Below, in pieces: positions 36,443 through 49,600 of a stretch of 64,000 bases of DNA; within the stretch, counting starts at the first letter, position 1, and each line of letters opens with the position of its first letter. The position numbers and the translations under genes were made by a program. Source of the DNA: Lineus longissimus (Eukaryota; Nemertea; Pilidiophora; Heteronemertea; Lineidae); assembly GCF_910592395.1 (NCBI RefSeq), contig NC_088325.1:15688109-15752108 (forward strand), in the 5' to 3' direction. The notes beneath the pieces are model-generated. The model was not told the origin of the DNA, did not search any database, and worked only from the letters and a program-made list of their open reading frames with translations.

Positions 36443-38459
36443 TTAATATATCAGCGCCAAGCTGAGGCAGCAAATTGTTACCATTTGACTTGCGCTTAAA
36501 ACAGCAGCTTTTGAGACAGCTGCCGGTCCCACAACTTCATCCAACCAAAACGTCATCCTTTCCTTGTACAGACCACGTGGTGATCCGAACTGCTGATACC
36601 GAGGTTTGTTGGGCGAGTACTGGTTCCAGGTTGGTAGATACAGATTGCCCTGGTCGTTCGGGTTACTGAAAGTACAAGATGGAACTCTTAGTTTATTTGG
36701 GTAATTCTATCTCAGAGTTCTGCCGCGCAACAGACGAAACATACCCATACCACCCAGCCGCATACCCGGGTTTGGCGAAGTGCATCTATATGTATATTTG
36801 TCCCTATTGCCGATATCCAGTATAAAGAGTAATTGGACACTTCTACTTGCCCACATACTGTCACAAGCCTACTTACCCAGTCTTGGCGAAATTTGACCAG
36901 TATGTCATCATGGTAGCTGCTATCTTGTTCTCCTCTACCGTTAGGTTGACCAGCGGCCATGTTACGAGCCGGTGTCCGAAGGGGAAGAGCCTTTCGTCCG
37001 TATGACCCGCCCCGTGGAACCAGGTTGGACGGCCCTCCATCCTGGGCTTGTACTCGTGTGAAAACGTGTACAGATACCGCGACCGGTTCCCGGTCTTGGC
37101 GTGGGCGTTCAGTAGGGCAATGGTTCCCGCGTTGAAGACGATGTCCGCGTGAACGTCAAGGAGACGCGATGCTAGGTCAGTGTTTGATTTACCCTTGAGA
37201 GTCCCGCCAAAATATGAAGCAACCATGGCTGTTTTCACATCAACGGCGTTGTGAGGGAAATAATCCTCCGCGTATTGTTTCAGCATGAATTCCACAGCTT
37301 TTTCGTTCACGCCGTCGCTAAGGTCGAAACGGAGTGACTTTTCTAAGCCTTTCAGCATCGAGAGAAGATTGCTCCCTTCTTGACTGTTGAAGCCAGCCAT
37401 GTAGTCTATCTCCCCTAAATTCTTATAAAGATCTATTTTGGAAGTTAGCGCAGGGTTCTTAGGCCTTAGATAACCAAAGTACTCATACATATTCACTGGG
37501 AACATTTCATCGTCAACTATTGGTGCGTAGTAATACTTCATAGTGATCTTCGAGTCAAATAACTTTTCATTAGCTGCTAGAAGTTCCAAAGATGTCTTGC
37601 TGCGAAGACACACCTCGAGGGTACCGAGGCCGGCAGGACATCCGAGGTCTTTTCCGATCGCAAGAGCAGTTTCTGTCGGGTCATGGATCATCATCTTCGC
37701 CGTCAGTAAAGTCCCGCTTTCGCTGATGACGCGGTGGAAGAGTCCACGACTGGCGGGGGAGACAGCATGACACGTGACCATGAAGCCGCCTGTTGATCCA
37801 CCAAATATCGTTACACGACTTGGATCTCCCCCAAACGCGGCAATATTCGCCTGCACCCATCTCAAAGCCAAGTTCTGATCCCAAAGACCGTTGTTGTACG
37901 ACTCATTCCCACCGAGTTTCAGAAAGCCAAACAGATTCAATCTGTAGTTTGACGTCACCACAATGACGTCACCAAATGCGGCAAGGTACCTTCCTTCATA
38001 CTCCATCGCTTGACCAGTGTGGAAGCCACCGCCGTGGAACCACACCATGACGGCCTTCCTTTTCGCCGTAACCGCAGACGACCCGGATGGTGCATAAACA
38101 TTCAAACTGAGACAATCCTCCGAGACGTTTGCATTTGGTAATTTCTCCAATCTTGTCTTTGTCATAGCCTGCATGCAAGATGGCCCAAACTCCGTCGCAT
38201 TCAAAACGCCACTCCAGTTCGTCTTCGGGAGTGGTTTCCTGAAGCGGAGCGCCCCTACTGGAGCTTCTGCGAACGGTATCCCGACGTAGAAGCTCACGTT
38301 GTAATCTTTCCCAAGAAAGTGTACCTCATCCGTCATTCCTCGGACACGGCCGCTCTGTGTCTGGACCTGGGGACCATTGTCGCTCTCAGCCTGTCCAAAC
38401 AGCAACATCATGAGGCAGAGCGCACTCACCAAAAGAGTGTGCTGTGGTGTCTTCTCCAT
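36443..38459 (-). CDS. Secreted type-B carboxylesterase / cholinesterase-family esterase
   Basis: Two exons, 38459-36877 and 36665-36443, joined in phase 2, give 601 residues. The alpha/beta-hydrolase fold family hydrolyses carboxylic esters. Seen: a signal peptide of about 26 residues (LLVSALCLMMLLFGQA); the family motif EDCLSLNVYAP with the first disulfide Cys region; the oxyanion-hole motif WFHGGGF; the nucleophile elbow FGGSTGG with Ser222; acid motif NSQEGSN with Glu361; and GAGHTDERLFPFG with His486. The triad is intact, but the usual GESAGG elbow reads GGSTGG. The tail after the second exon is hydrophobic (MVTICCLSLALIY), hinting at a membrane or GPI anchor. Not neuroligin, which lacks the triad, and not clearly acetylcholinesterase. 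Substrate is unknown. Confidence 0.93.
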
Positions 38460-38829
38460 GGTGATGGACCCTCGTTATTCTGAGCCAAGTCGACAGGGCT
38501 TGCGTCAGTGAGGTTCAACTCTGTCTTCTTACCGATGCCCGAACAGTTGTTGTGTACCCAAGAAAAGATTCGTTCGGTTGGTATCTCTGTGTAAACGCGA
38601 TTATTTCTCGTATCTGTTCTGTATGATAAGAAAGGTCGTAACGGCCTGTTTTTATTATCAGCAGATTGCTCTGGAAGTGTGACTTATGTCAGTGACCTAT
38701 CCAGGGTGCACAAACACCCTAGAAAATGAGATACCAACCAGTATGGGGAATGACCTGTTCGGCGCCCCGGGTCTCGGCCTCATCACTGATTTCGTGCAAG
38801 GATGACTGAGAACCGATACACTCCATCGA

Positions 38830-41200
38830 TCTATTGACAGAGTCCACTACGTCCGGAGAGAAGGGATTTGGAGCTCGAAATCGAAGACGAGGTCGCGACG
38901 GCTCCTGCCAATTTACCGTACATGATGAGAAGCGATCGTCACGCCATCTTACAGTAGATTGTAGAACTGAAATCCTTCTGCAAAACGTGAGCACTCATTT
39001 CAGTTCTTCATTTTTCGTGGAGATGGCGCGACGATCGCTCTTTACGACAGTTAATTTTGTTTGAGGAGCCGTCGATGCCCATCATCGGGCCTTGCATAGT
39101 TTGGATGCTTTAGGATCTTAGCTTAATATGATAATCGGTCGAGGCCTGAATTGGTCGAGGGTTCCAGACAATCGAGAAGCTGGCTCAGCTCTGGAATCCC
39201 GCCAATTTACTGTACGTGATGGGATTGTAGAACTGAAATCCTTCTGCAAAACGTAAGTACTCATTTCAGTTCTTCATTTTTCGTAGAGATGGCGCGACGA
39301 TCGCTCTTTACGACAGTTAATTTTTTTGAGGAGCCGTCGATGCCCATCATCGGGCCTTGCATAACTTGGATGCTTTAGGTTCTTAGCTTGATATGATAAT
39401 CCATCGAGGCCTGAATTGGTCGAGGGTTCTAGACAATCGAGAAGCTGGCTCTGCTCCGGAATCCCGCCAATTTACCGTACATGATGAGAAGCGATCGTCA
39501 CGCCATCTTACAGTAGTTTGTAGAACTGAAATCCTTCTGCAAAACGTGAGCCCTCATTTCAGTTCTTCCCTTTTCGTGGAGATGGCGCGACGATCGCTCT
39601 TTACGACAGTTAATTTTGTTTGAGGAGCCGTCGATGCCCATCATCGGGCCTTGCATAGCTTGGATGCTTTAGGATCTTAGCTTGATATGATAATCGATCG
39701 AGGCCTGAATTGGTTGAGGGTTCTGCACAATCGAGAAGCTGGCTCTGCTCTGGAATCCCGCCAATTTACCGTACATGATGAGAAGCGATCGTCACGCCAT
39801 CTTACAGTAGATTGAGGAACTGAAATCCTTCCGCAAAACGAGAGCATTTATTTCAGTTCTTCACTTTTCGTAGAGATGGCGCGACGATCGCTCTTTACGA
39901 CAGTTAATTTTTTCGAGGAGCCGTCGATGCCCATCATCGGGCCTTGCATAACTTGGATGCTTTAGGTTCTTAGCTTGATATGATAATCCATTGAGGCCTG
40001 AATTGGTCGAGGGTTCTAGACAATCGAGAAGCTGGCTCTGCTCCGGAATCCCGCCAATTTACCGTACATGATGAGAAGCGATTGTCGCGCCATCTTACAG
40101 TAGTTTGTAGAACTGAAATCCTTCTGCAAAACGTGAGCCCTCATTTCAGTTCTTCATTTTTCGTAGAGATGGCGCGACGATCGCTCTTTACGACAGTTAA
40201 TTTTTTTGAGGAGCCGTCGATGCCCATCATCGGGCCTTGCATAACTTGGATGCTTTAGGTTCTTAACTTGATATGATAATCGATCGAGGCCTGAAATGGT
40301 CGAGGGTTCTAGACAATCGAGAAGCTGGCTCTGCTCCGGAATCCCGCCAATTCACCGTACATGATGAGAAGCGATCGTCACGCCATCTTACAGTAGTTTG
40401 TAAAACTGAAATCCTTCTGCAAAACGTGAGCACACATTTCAGTTCTTCCTTTTTCGTGGAGATGGCGCGACGATCGCTCTTTACGACAGTTAATTTTTTT
40501 GAGGAGCCGTCGATGCCCATCATCGGGCCTTGCATAACTTGGATGCTTTAGGATCTTAGCTTGATATGATAATCGATCGAGGCCTGAATTGGTCGAGGGT
40601 TATGCACAATCGAGAAGCTGGCTCTGCTCCGGAATCCCGCCAATTCACCGTACATGATGAGAAGCGATCGTCGCGCCATCTTACAATAGTTTGTAGAACT
40701 GAAATCCTTCTGCAAAACGTGAGCAATAATTTCAGTTCTTCGCTTTTCGTGGAGATGGCGCGACGATCGCTCTTTACGACAGTTATTTTTTTGAGGAGCC
40801 GTTGATGCCCATCATCGGGCCTTGCATAGCTTGGATGTTTTAGGACCTTAGCTTGATATGATAATCGATCGAGGCCTGAATTGGTTGAGGGTTCTGCACA
40901 ATCGAGAAGCTGGCTCTGCTTTGGAATCCCGCCAATTTACCGTACGTGATGGGAAGCGATTGTCACGCCATCTTACAGTAGATTGAGGAACTGAAATCCT
41001 TCCGCAAAACGAGAGCATTTATTTCAGTTCTTCGCTTTTCGTGGAGATGGCGCGACGATCGCTCTTTGCGACAGTTAATTTTTTTGAGGAGCATCGGGCC
41101 TTGCATAACTTGGATGCTTGATATGATAATCGATCGAGGCCTGAAATGGTCGAGGGTTCTAGACGATCGAGAAGCTGGCTCTGCTCTGGAATCCTCGCCA
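38830..41200. repeat. Tandem array of a ~294-bp hairpin-bearing unit, 8 copies
   Basis: The landmark GATGCCCATCATCGGGCC recurs at about 39074, 39341, 39634, 39927, 40221, 40514 and 40806, giving a period near 293 bp; the 39.2-kb copy is about 27 bp shorter and the last copy near 41.08 kb lacks the landmark. Within each unit AGCGATCGTCGCGCCATCT is followed about 90 bp later by its exact inverse complement, and between them GAACTGAAAT faces ATTTCAGTTC, so each unit can form a two-tier hairpin of about 115 nt. The short copy has lost the left arm. Open frames of 72-92 codons in the copies have no family resemblance and differ by frameshift among copies. This looks like a tandemly amplified MITE-like unit. 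Confidence 0.92.
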
Positions 41201-42343
41201 TTCCTATTGCATCTCGATCAGAGTTTGTAGAATGACGAAATGATTCAGTAAACCACATCCAGACCAGGATTGGGTTGTTCAAATAAGTGCCAACTCCAAG
41301 AAATGTTTTTGAACGAGGCCCATCAGTATAGAGCATAAGCTCAACATCAGTGTGGCAATTCAAGTGATAGCAATAGACTTTCAACGTTCAGTTTCAGAGG
41401 ATGGCAACGTTTACTTTGATGATATAGGCTTCAGGCCGTCACCTTGCCCCTATTATGATGAAACTAACTATGATCAGACTCACTCCATTAGATTTGTTCT
41501 GCTGAGAACATGGTGAACAAGTTACGACACTCTCTCACATGAATAGTCACAATAATCACTGGCAGAACGCAATGCATCTATCAAGGTTTTGGCTGATGAG
41601 GCCAAATTTGGAAAGAAAACTGGAAGACTACTGTTATATTTTTTTGAATATTTATTCGAACACTGAAAACAAACTATACAAATATACACCCACTGAAAAC
41701 TCCTCACAGCTAACTGTCCGGACCCGGTGGCTCAATCTGCACAGTAGAAGTTGGTGAATGGTTCCGACAAGACTCTTGTAAGTGAAACTTACTGAAGGAG
41801 ACGACGCTCAGGTGAGCCAATGCTGAGGTCTGTTTCTTATGACTGATTGAGCAACTGGGCCCAGGTGGTGTGAAACAGGTGCTCCTATGGTGATATGGTG
41901 TGCATCCCCTCAAACTACCAAACCAGTATACACAGAATCGTGGCTGTCACCTGAGCTATAGTAGATCTACATGATGTGATAAGAGTATCTAACATTCAGC
42001 CAAGTTTCAAGTTCATCTGAGTGTCATTCATCAAATAGAGATCAAAAGAATGTCACAACTTGATAAAGACCATCGGTGTATGCCATTTCATAATGTGACT
42101 ATCTATTTCATGCGAGGTGAAGTGGTTTGTAAGCTTCGAGTTCAAAATGAGATCTCAAACATCTATTGAATGATATTTCACATCAACTTATAGTGATTTT
42201 GAGACAAACGAAAACACTTTTTCTTCTGCATCTGATTCATATTTCTCCAACAATGCTGTCCGATAATGTCTGTGTATTTACAAAAATAAGTTTAATCATC
42301 GTTCTTTACAGCCAGGTCATGTCATTTCCTGATGTCAGACACT
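41201..42343. other. Intergenic region 3' of NDUFS2
   Basis: No gene is recognised. It probably contains the NDUFS2 3' UTR; AATAAA on the minus strand at 41656-41651 is a candidate polyadenylation signal. The boundary with the hairpin array is abrupt near 41200. Confidence 0.4.
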
Positions 42344-45300
42344 TTATCGATCCACCTCTCCAAACACGATATCAAGGGTACCTGAAAGAGAATGTAAACA
42401 ATTAGGAGGCATCCCAGAACTCAGCTCGATCTATCAGGGTTAGCTGCGACCGTGCTCGATCTATCAGGGTTAGCTGCGACCGTGCTCGATCTATCAGGGT
42501 TAGCTGCGACCGTGCCTAAGACAGCATATTATTGTCAAGAGATCCAACTTACCGATGATAGCGACAACATCAGCCAACATGTGTCCCTTAGACAACTTGT
42601 GGAGACCAGCCTGGAATAAAACAACAAACCATTAGTATAAAGCCACGCTTTTAAGAACCCTAAGTCGATGTTCTCATGAGGAGTGGCCAGACTGATCCAA
42701 ATAACACCAAGTACAGTAGCAGTTCTGCTGACATCTCGGCCAAGCACAATATCCTATCCAAGTGGACAATAGTCTGTAATGTACTCCCCTCGTTGACCAA
42801 TTGCAGAGTAGAAGGAAACCGTAGCAGCCAAGTTGACATTCAGGCCAACTGCTAGTGGCTCGCAACAAACGCTTAATACAGTGAAGACGAGGAAGAGAGC
42901 CTCCAAGTTATCAAAACGCTCTTGATCAGTTGACGCAACATCGGACTTACCAAATGTGCAAATCCGGGGGCCTTGATCTTGCAGCGATAAGGTTTGTTGC
43001 CTCCGTCCGCGATGAGGTATACACCAAACTCGCCCTTGGGCGCCTCGATGGCGGTATAGGTGGTTCCAGGCGGCACGGTGTAGCCCTCAGAGTAGAGCTT
43101 GAAGTGGTGGATGAGTGATTCCATCGAGTCCTGGAACGGAGAGATGAAGAAGATACCGGAAGTTAGTTAGTACTGTAGAACAGGTTAGGAGCTGTTGTGT
43201 GACTGGCTGTACAGGAACCACTTTTAATCTGTTACATCCACTTCTAACTTGCTGCCATCCTGAATGTAGCGATGTCACCAACTTCAACCCTCAACTATAT
43301 TCACAGTTATGGTCATTGATAAGAAATAGAACTGTCAAGCCAATAATGGTGCCTGAAAGCAGTAGAGTGTCACAGCTTCCACTTCATACCTTCATCTCAG
43401 CTCTCCTGGGTGGTGAGACCTTGTTGTCATCAATCCTGACTTCACCTTGTGGCATCTTGTTCAAACACTGATGGATGATATGCAGAGATTGTCGCATCTC
43501 CTCCATGCGGCAGAGATACCTGGATAGAGAGAAGATAATAATGTGTGGGAATAGGGAGTGATAGGTGATTTACAGGGATTGTCGCATCAAGAGAGATGCA
43601 GGAGAGAGTGAAGAAATGTTGACAAAACTTCATCACAACATTAGCACCTCTAGCACTTTGAGGAGAAATGCAATGCAACGCAAATGTCAAGTGCATCTCT
43701 ATAGCAGAAATCTGAATGCCCTACCTGTCGTAGCAATCACCCTTCCTTCCGATGGGCACGTCAAACTCCACTTTATCATAAGCATCGTACGGCGCGGACT
43801 TCCTGATGTCCCACTGGATACCAGACCCTCGCAGCATCACACCGCTGTAATTGAGAGAACAACTGGTTACCGTCAGGTTACCCTCAGCACTGTCAACAAC
43901 AGCACACTGTGAAAGGAAAAGGTGCAACTTCACAGGAGATTGATTTCAGTGGACGTTATTAGTTATGGCCAAGGTATCTAATTACAAAGCCTTCTGGCCT
44001 GCTTTCTTATCATGGTACTCACCCAAACCCAGAGTTGACGGACCATACTGACCAATACCTGTAGATGAACCACTCACCTGAAGCCATAATTGAGGGACCA
44101 CACTGACCAATACCTGTAGATGAACTACTCACCTAAACCCATAATTGAGGGCTTCCTCGGCTGAGATCACACCAATATCGATACACCTCTGCTTCCAAAT
44201 ACGGTTGGGAGTGAGGAGGTCATCCACCTCGTCGATACGCTGGCCGAACTTGGAGCACCACTCGTAGATGTCGTCCATTAGACCAAGTGGCAGGTCCTAG
44301 AAGACAGAGAGGGGCTTAGTCTATGGTGCCTCACAATGTGGCCAGCTTAGACAGGGGACAAGCCTCACACAGACACTAGGCACCTCTAGCAACAAGATCA
44401 CCACAGTGGTAACAAAACACTTCCTAACTGCAGTATGCAGAGGTTGAGACAACAGAGAAGAATTTGGTTAGAATCTCCTAAGTTATGAGGTTTGTGAGCT
44501 ACGACCACGATTTAAAATAAGTCCGCTGATGAATCTAATTAGATGGGACACATAGGAAGGACAACCTACCAGCGACACTCCCCCTGGCCTAACGTACGCA
44601 GCGTGCATACGTGCTCCAGACACACGTTCGTAGAATTCACACAGCTTTTCTCGTTCCTCAAAAAGCCAGAAAAATGGTGTCATGGCCCCCACATCGAGGG
44701 CGTGGCATCCTATTCCCATGACGTGATTCAACAAGCGAGTGATTTCACCAAACAGGGCTGAAAAGATGAACATTTATTTCTGACAGCACAAAATGAGAGC
44801 TGAAAAGTTCTTGGTATCGATTACAAACGACTCTCAGGTGGATGGCAGAAAGCTTGTATGGTTATTACCTGTACACACTTTCAAACTCTTCATCAAGGGA
44901 ATTAGTGACTGAATCGTGGCTTGTCAAAGACACTACAAAATATCTTATGTTCTTCTATCATCAAATCACTATTTGTCACTGTCATGAAGCAACAGGAGAA
45001 ACACACCCAGTCTTCCTGACCTTGTCACAACCACTCACTTCTAATCCACTTTGCTCTCTCAGGGATCTCTATATTCAATAACTTTTCCACAGCGAGTGCA
45101 TATGCTTGTTCATTACACATCATCGAGCAGTAGTCAAGACGATCAAAGTAAGGCAAGGCTTGGAGATATGTCTTGTATTCAATCAGTTTCTCTGTTCCTC
45201 GGTGAAGGAGGCCGATGTGAGGGTCAGCTCGCACAACAGTCTGCAATCAGTGGAAAGTGACAAAAGATGACATTGATTTATGTTATTTCAACAATGGATA

Positions 45301-46645
45301 AAAACTAATTAATAACAATCTTAAGCAGCAACTTTAAAACTAAGGTCACTGGTGCCATGGTAGTTGTGCTCTCCAAAATGGCTTCCATGACAAATCATCC
45401 CTCATTTTCAGATCCATGTCCAGGCTTCTATTACTAGGCTCCACACTTACCTCACCATCTAGTGTCAAAACCAGCCTCAATACGCCGTGAGCAGCCGGAT
45501 GCTGTGGTCCAAAGTTCAGTGTGATGTTTCGAACCTGTTTTTCAATGACTTCTGCTCGATCTGAAACAGCCAAGTACATGTACAAATGGTATACAACTTA
45601 CAAGTTCAGAAATGAGCTTAGATGACAATAGTTATCTCACATAGGACTTTTCGAAGTAGACAAATCAGAGCCCAAAAAAATCTGGCCCAACAAATCAAAT
45701 ACGCACACTCAGTCAGAACATGTCAGAAGGCCTAGGCCGACTTCGGACACTGCATAAAGCCACTGTGACCCTCTGTTCCAGGTGAAACCCATGACCATGA
45801 CCAGCGGCCAAACAAACTTCTTCGAAAAGATCGAATGATCAGACTGGACCTACCATTGAGTGGCCTGTTCTTCATCTGGGCTGCAACTCCCTCCTTGAAC
45901 AACACTGGTGAACTGAACTGCTCAAAGAACTCAGCATCTGGATTCCACTTGGCAGCACCCCTGATATGACAGCCAAAACCACAGAATTACAAGGATGATA
46001 AGGTAAATTGTGGTGATCCAAGAAGATGTGAACTCACTGACACAATGTTGTGATGAGTAGGTCAGACTGAGGACTGTAAATCACGATGTGAGCACATCAT
46101 CCACATGTTGCAGTATCGCATCAGTTCAGGCAGTCAGGCATCACCCCAGACACTCCAGTACAGTCCATCATGGACTCCGAGACAGTCAAACTCTCTCCGT
46201 CAGTCAGTGGCATGGCTGATCTGATGGCATTATTATTGACATTTCGACCACAGTACAGACTACAGATCCGGCATGGCGATACAAGAAGCTCACCGTAGGT
46301 AACATTAGGTACAGGATTCAACAGGATTGATAATGAAATCCTAAGGGCATAAAAATGCAATTCATGACATTATATCATCATGGTTATGTATGCGAAGTAT
46401 GTACATCAATGTACACTGTACATTATGTACAGCATTGTACACATTTTATGTAAGATTAGAGGTCAACAGTTGAACTTGATTTGTGGCTGTATCAGCCGTG
46501 CTACAATAATGAAAACGCTACTGTTTGCTCATTTATAATCATACCTTGCGAAATACAACGCGGGTGCATGATTGTATGCCGTTTTCTGGAGCAATTTGGC
46601 CGCCGAAGGTGCCAAATTTCGTAAACAACCAAGAGCGGAAGCCAT
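42344..46645 (-). CDS. NDUFS2: NADH:ubiquinone oxidoreductase core subunit S2 (49-kDa)
   Basis: Eleven exons in transcript order: 46645-46545, 45960-45854, 45560-45451, 45240-45039, 44757-44570, 44296-44133, 43844-43725, 43519-43390, 43130-42951, 42610-42553, 42381-42344. Phases agree; 465 residues (human 463). This is a core matrix-arm subunit of respiratory complex I, forming part of the ubiquinone site next to cluster N2. Seen: an N-terminal mitochondrial presequence rich in Ala/Lys/Arg; [100 protein letters not shown]; and the C-terminus [12 protein letters not shown] then DIVFGEVDR. The His and Tyr positions of the quinone pocket motif are kept. It is head to head with RBM42. Confidence 0.97.
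42425..42515. repeat. 30-bp tandem repeat x3 in last NDUFS2 intron
   Basis: Three identical copies of GCTCGATCTATCAGGGTTAG followed by CTGCGACCGT lie between the last two NDUFS2 exons. Perfect identity implies recent origin. Confidence 0.9.
44048..44160. repeat. Duplicated splice-donor segment of NDUFS2 exon 6
   Basis: A ~55-bp segment spanning the 3' end of NDUFS2 exon 6 and its donor (CTCACCTAAACCCATAATTG on the + strand) is repeated immediately downstream in transcript order as CTCACCTGAAGCCATAATTG. The intron therefore carries a second, intact-looking GGTGAG donor about 55-60 bp beyond the real one. Use of the second donor would add about 55 nt and probably shift the frame. Confidence 0.8.
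46384..46450. repeat. GTAC-rich palindromic cluster in NDUFS2 intron 1
   Basis: About 60 bp contains seven TGTAC / GTACA words in both orientations (for example TGTACACTGTACATTATGTA), giving several overlapping small palindromes. No function is assigned. Confidence 0.6.
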
Positions 46646-46681
46646 CTTTCCCGGCGTGCACCACCCCCACAAAAAGGCAAC
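46646..46681. promoter_or_regulatory. Compact bidirectional promoter core, NDUFS2 / RBM42
   Basis: Only 36 bp separate the NDUFS2 ATG (minus, 46645) from the RBM42 ATG (plus, 46682). The two 5' UTRs must be very short or overlap. On the minus strand the NDUFS2 start lies within AAAGATGGCT, which fits the YY1-type AAGATGGC word often found at start codons of housekeeping genes. No TATA box is seen. Confidence 0.7.
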
Positions 46682-49600
46682 ATGGCGTCGATCACAGAAA
46701 GCAAGATGAAAGAAATGGAAGCGGAGATGGACCGGTAAATGAGAACGCAGACAAACCAAACTTGCTCAGGCGTTTGATAACTATCTACTCACGGGGTGTA
46801 CACATTTTCATACGAATTCAGTTTGTGGAACGCCTTCGAAGTGGCTATAGACTGACCCTGCCTATCTCTCCTGTATTATTCTGCACGTTCTGTAATGCAT
46901 TTTCCCAATAAAGCACTAGGCCTATGCATTTTATTTTTCAAGAGAAAATAGTCCAATATCAATATCTGATATTGCTACCAAGCACGTTTTTCAACTTTGA
47001 TGTTACAGTAGTGTGCTTTTTTCTCTACTCCGTGTGGTACAGGTCCACACCTGTGAGACTTGTGGACATGGTTCAGAAACTCCCACGCAAAAACAAGTTT
47101 GAAGACTCGACTCTGTCCTGGCGTCAATATCCCAGGCCTCGTCCCTACAGAAAGAAGCAGTGCAGCTTCCTCAAGTGGGGAGTCGTATGTGGAAACACAC
47201 CTGAAGACATCTTTTGTTTAAAGACATCTGTCTTTCATACGTTGGTGACCGTCTCCTCCAGTCCTGGTGGGACTTCAAATAACACAACCAGGAGACGTCT
47301 CCTCGAGGGGGAGAGTGGGAAATGACCCTTTCTAAAGACATCTGTCTCACGAGGACAATACCTCCAAAAAGTGCATCCAGGGAGTGCGAGGAGCCCTCTC
47401 CTGTGAACAATACAACCTTGAGACAAGTGCTCAATGACTTCTCCAGCTCGGTATGAATTATTGTCCAATATATGGAGAGTGCACAACAGAGGAGAAGTTA
47501 GCACTTGTATTCAAAGAGGGTTCCAAGATTGCCAGATAATCTATTTCTGAGGTGCAGACATGAATGCCATTTTGCAACATTCTAATCCAGCTCGTCTTCA
47601 GTGTTGTGTAAAGAAAAGACAAAAGGCCTCGGTAATGATGTTTTCTTCTTCAGAGAAATAGCCCCGGCAAGATATTTCACAATATGTCTGACAAGTTAAT
47701 TTGAAGCATTAAAAATACATGAGCGAAATGTCATTTTTTCTCGTCTCTTGTTTTCCAGCTTTGAGGAGGAGATCTCCACTGTGCAGGAGGCGCAGAGGAT
47801 AGCTGGACAGGCTCGGTTCATCCTCGGTGCTCAGACCTTCCAGCATGTGCAGCAACAGCTACAACATCCACCACCGGGGACTGAAGCAGGCCCAGCAGGT
47901 AGTGGAATGATGCTACAAGCCCCGCCTCCTCCTCCACCGAGTAGCACTGCCAGTTATGAACAGCAGACTAATTATGCCTGTAAGTGGACATACATAAGTT
48001 CTTACATGTACTAGATGTAGTCCATGGCTCTATACATGTACACTCTGAAACTAGAGAGGGACCTAGGTGGCTAATAAGTTTTAAAAGATCTTGTTTGTCA
48101 CATTACACTGCTTCATCATTGTTAAGAGTCCAATCAGGCAAGACTTTTCAGTTACCTGCACGTACAGTCTACTTAGTCATCATTTATTCTATTTTCATAC
48201 TTTCAGTGGCTCCACCACCACCACCTCCACCAGATAATGGCTCCAATCTCCAGCAATATCATCACCCTCCACCCCCTCCACCATCATTCCTCCCCCCACA
48301 GCTGAGGCACAGACATCCCCGTCCGCCTCCACCCATGATGGCACCGAGACCGCCGATGGGGATGCCACCGAGGGGCCCCCCGCCAATGGGCCCACCAGGA
48401 ATGGGCATGAGACCACCACCATTAGGACCTCCACCTGGCATGCCACCGAGGATGATGCCACGGCCGTTCCCACACCACGTAAGACACTTTCTTCTCTGGA
48501 CTCATCTTTGGGGAGGAGGGGCTGACTTCACCATTGCACATGGCTACAGCAGTTGACTCACGCTGAACAGTCGATTGCCATTGGAGACAGCCTCATGGTG
48601 ATATCTGGAGAAGAAGTTGAAAAAGATTAGTGGATGGGGTTGAATATGAAATGTAGAGCTCCTCTGTTGATTTCTTGACTGATGTCATATTATATTCGGC
48701 ATTTGAAGGCCATCCACTCTCTGGTCTAACTCTGGTCTAGAAATGTAGTCTGTCCAATATTTGGTCGATTTGACAAATTTGATTTCCCTTTTCCAGATGC
48801 CACATTACCATCAACAACGAGAAATAAAAAATGACGCCGTCATCATTGCCAAACCAAAGATTGTATACACAGCGCCCCCTGTGAAGAAGGCAAAGAAACG
48901 CAAGGCAAAGAAAGAAAAGACTGATGAGCCAACCGTGGAGAAACCTGCGGCAGCAGAGGATACTGTTGTGGAGTATGAGCCGAGTCCGATGGCTAGTATG
49001 ATGGAGGAGGATACAGGCATGTCGGGGATGGACATGGAGGAGCTGAGTGGTGACATGGACGATGAGGCCGGCACATCCAAGAAGGGCAAGGGCAAGAAGA
49101 AAAAGGTGGTGAGGACTGCCGCTGGTACAACCTGGGAGGATGACAGCTTGTTAGAATGGGAATCAGGTTGGTATCTTTAGGCAGAAGTGCTTTGTTAGTG
49201 GATGAACTAGCCCTGAACAACCTTAACAAGTTCCACCACCAAATTCAAAATCTTATGTTCACTCTTCCTGACCGTCAGTCCTGTACACTGCTTGTGGCCT
49301 GAGCTCTGTATCTGCTCTCTCCATCTGAGTGATTGGTCCTCAGGGTTGACACCATTCACTCAAATGTGTTCTTTGAAAGGCGTCCCATAGCAGGCACTCT
49401 TGCTTTGCTGGTTGGTGACAATTTGATCCTGTGTAGCACTCTTGGTTGAAGCTTGAAAACACAAGAATTGGTATGATGATGTGAGTAAGACTACAGTTGA
49501 CAGTCAGTTCTACCATTATTCATTGGCTCTTATTTTACATAGGTGTTTGGTCTAAGTGACCTTGTTTATCCTTCCAGATGATTTCCGAATCTTCTGCGGT

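Noticed and set aside
39393-40805. Repeated 76-92 codon frames (HDEKRSSRHLT type)
   Set aside because: They recur only because the 294-bp unit recurs; copies show frame-breaking indels and no family resemblance.
47200-47500. Palindromic words (GGAGACGTCTCC, AGACATCTGTCT) in RBM42 intron 1
   Set aside because: Possible remnant of a mobile element, but no matching termini or duplication could be defined.
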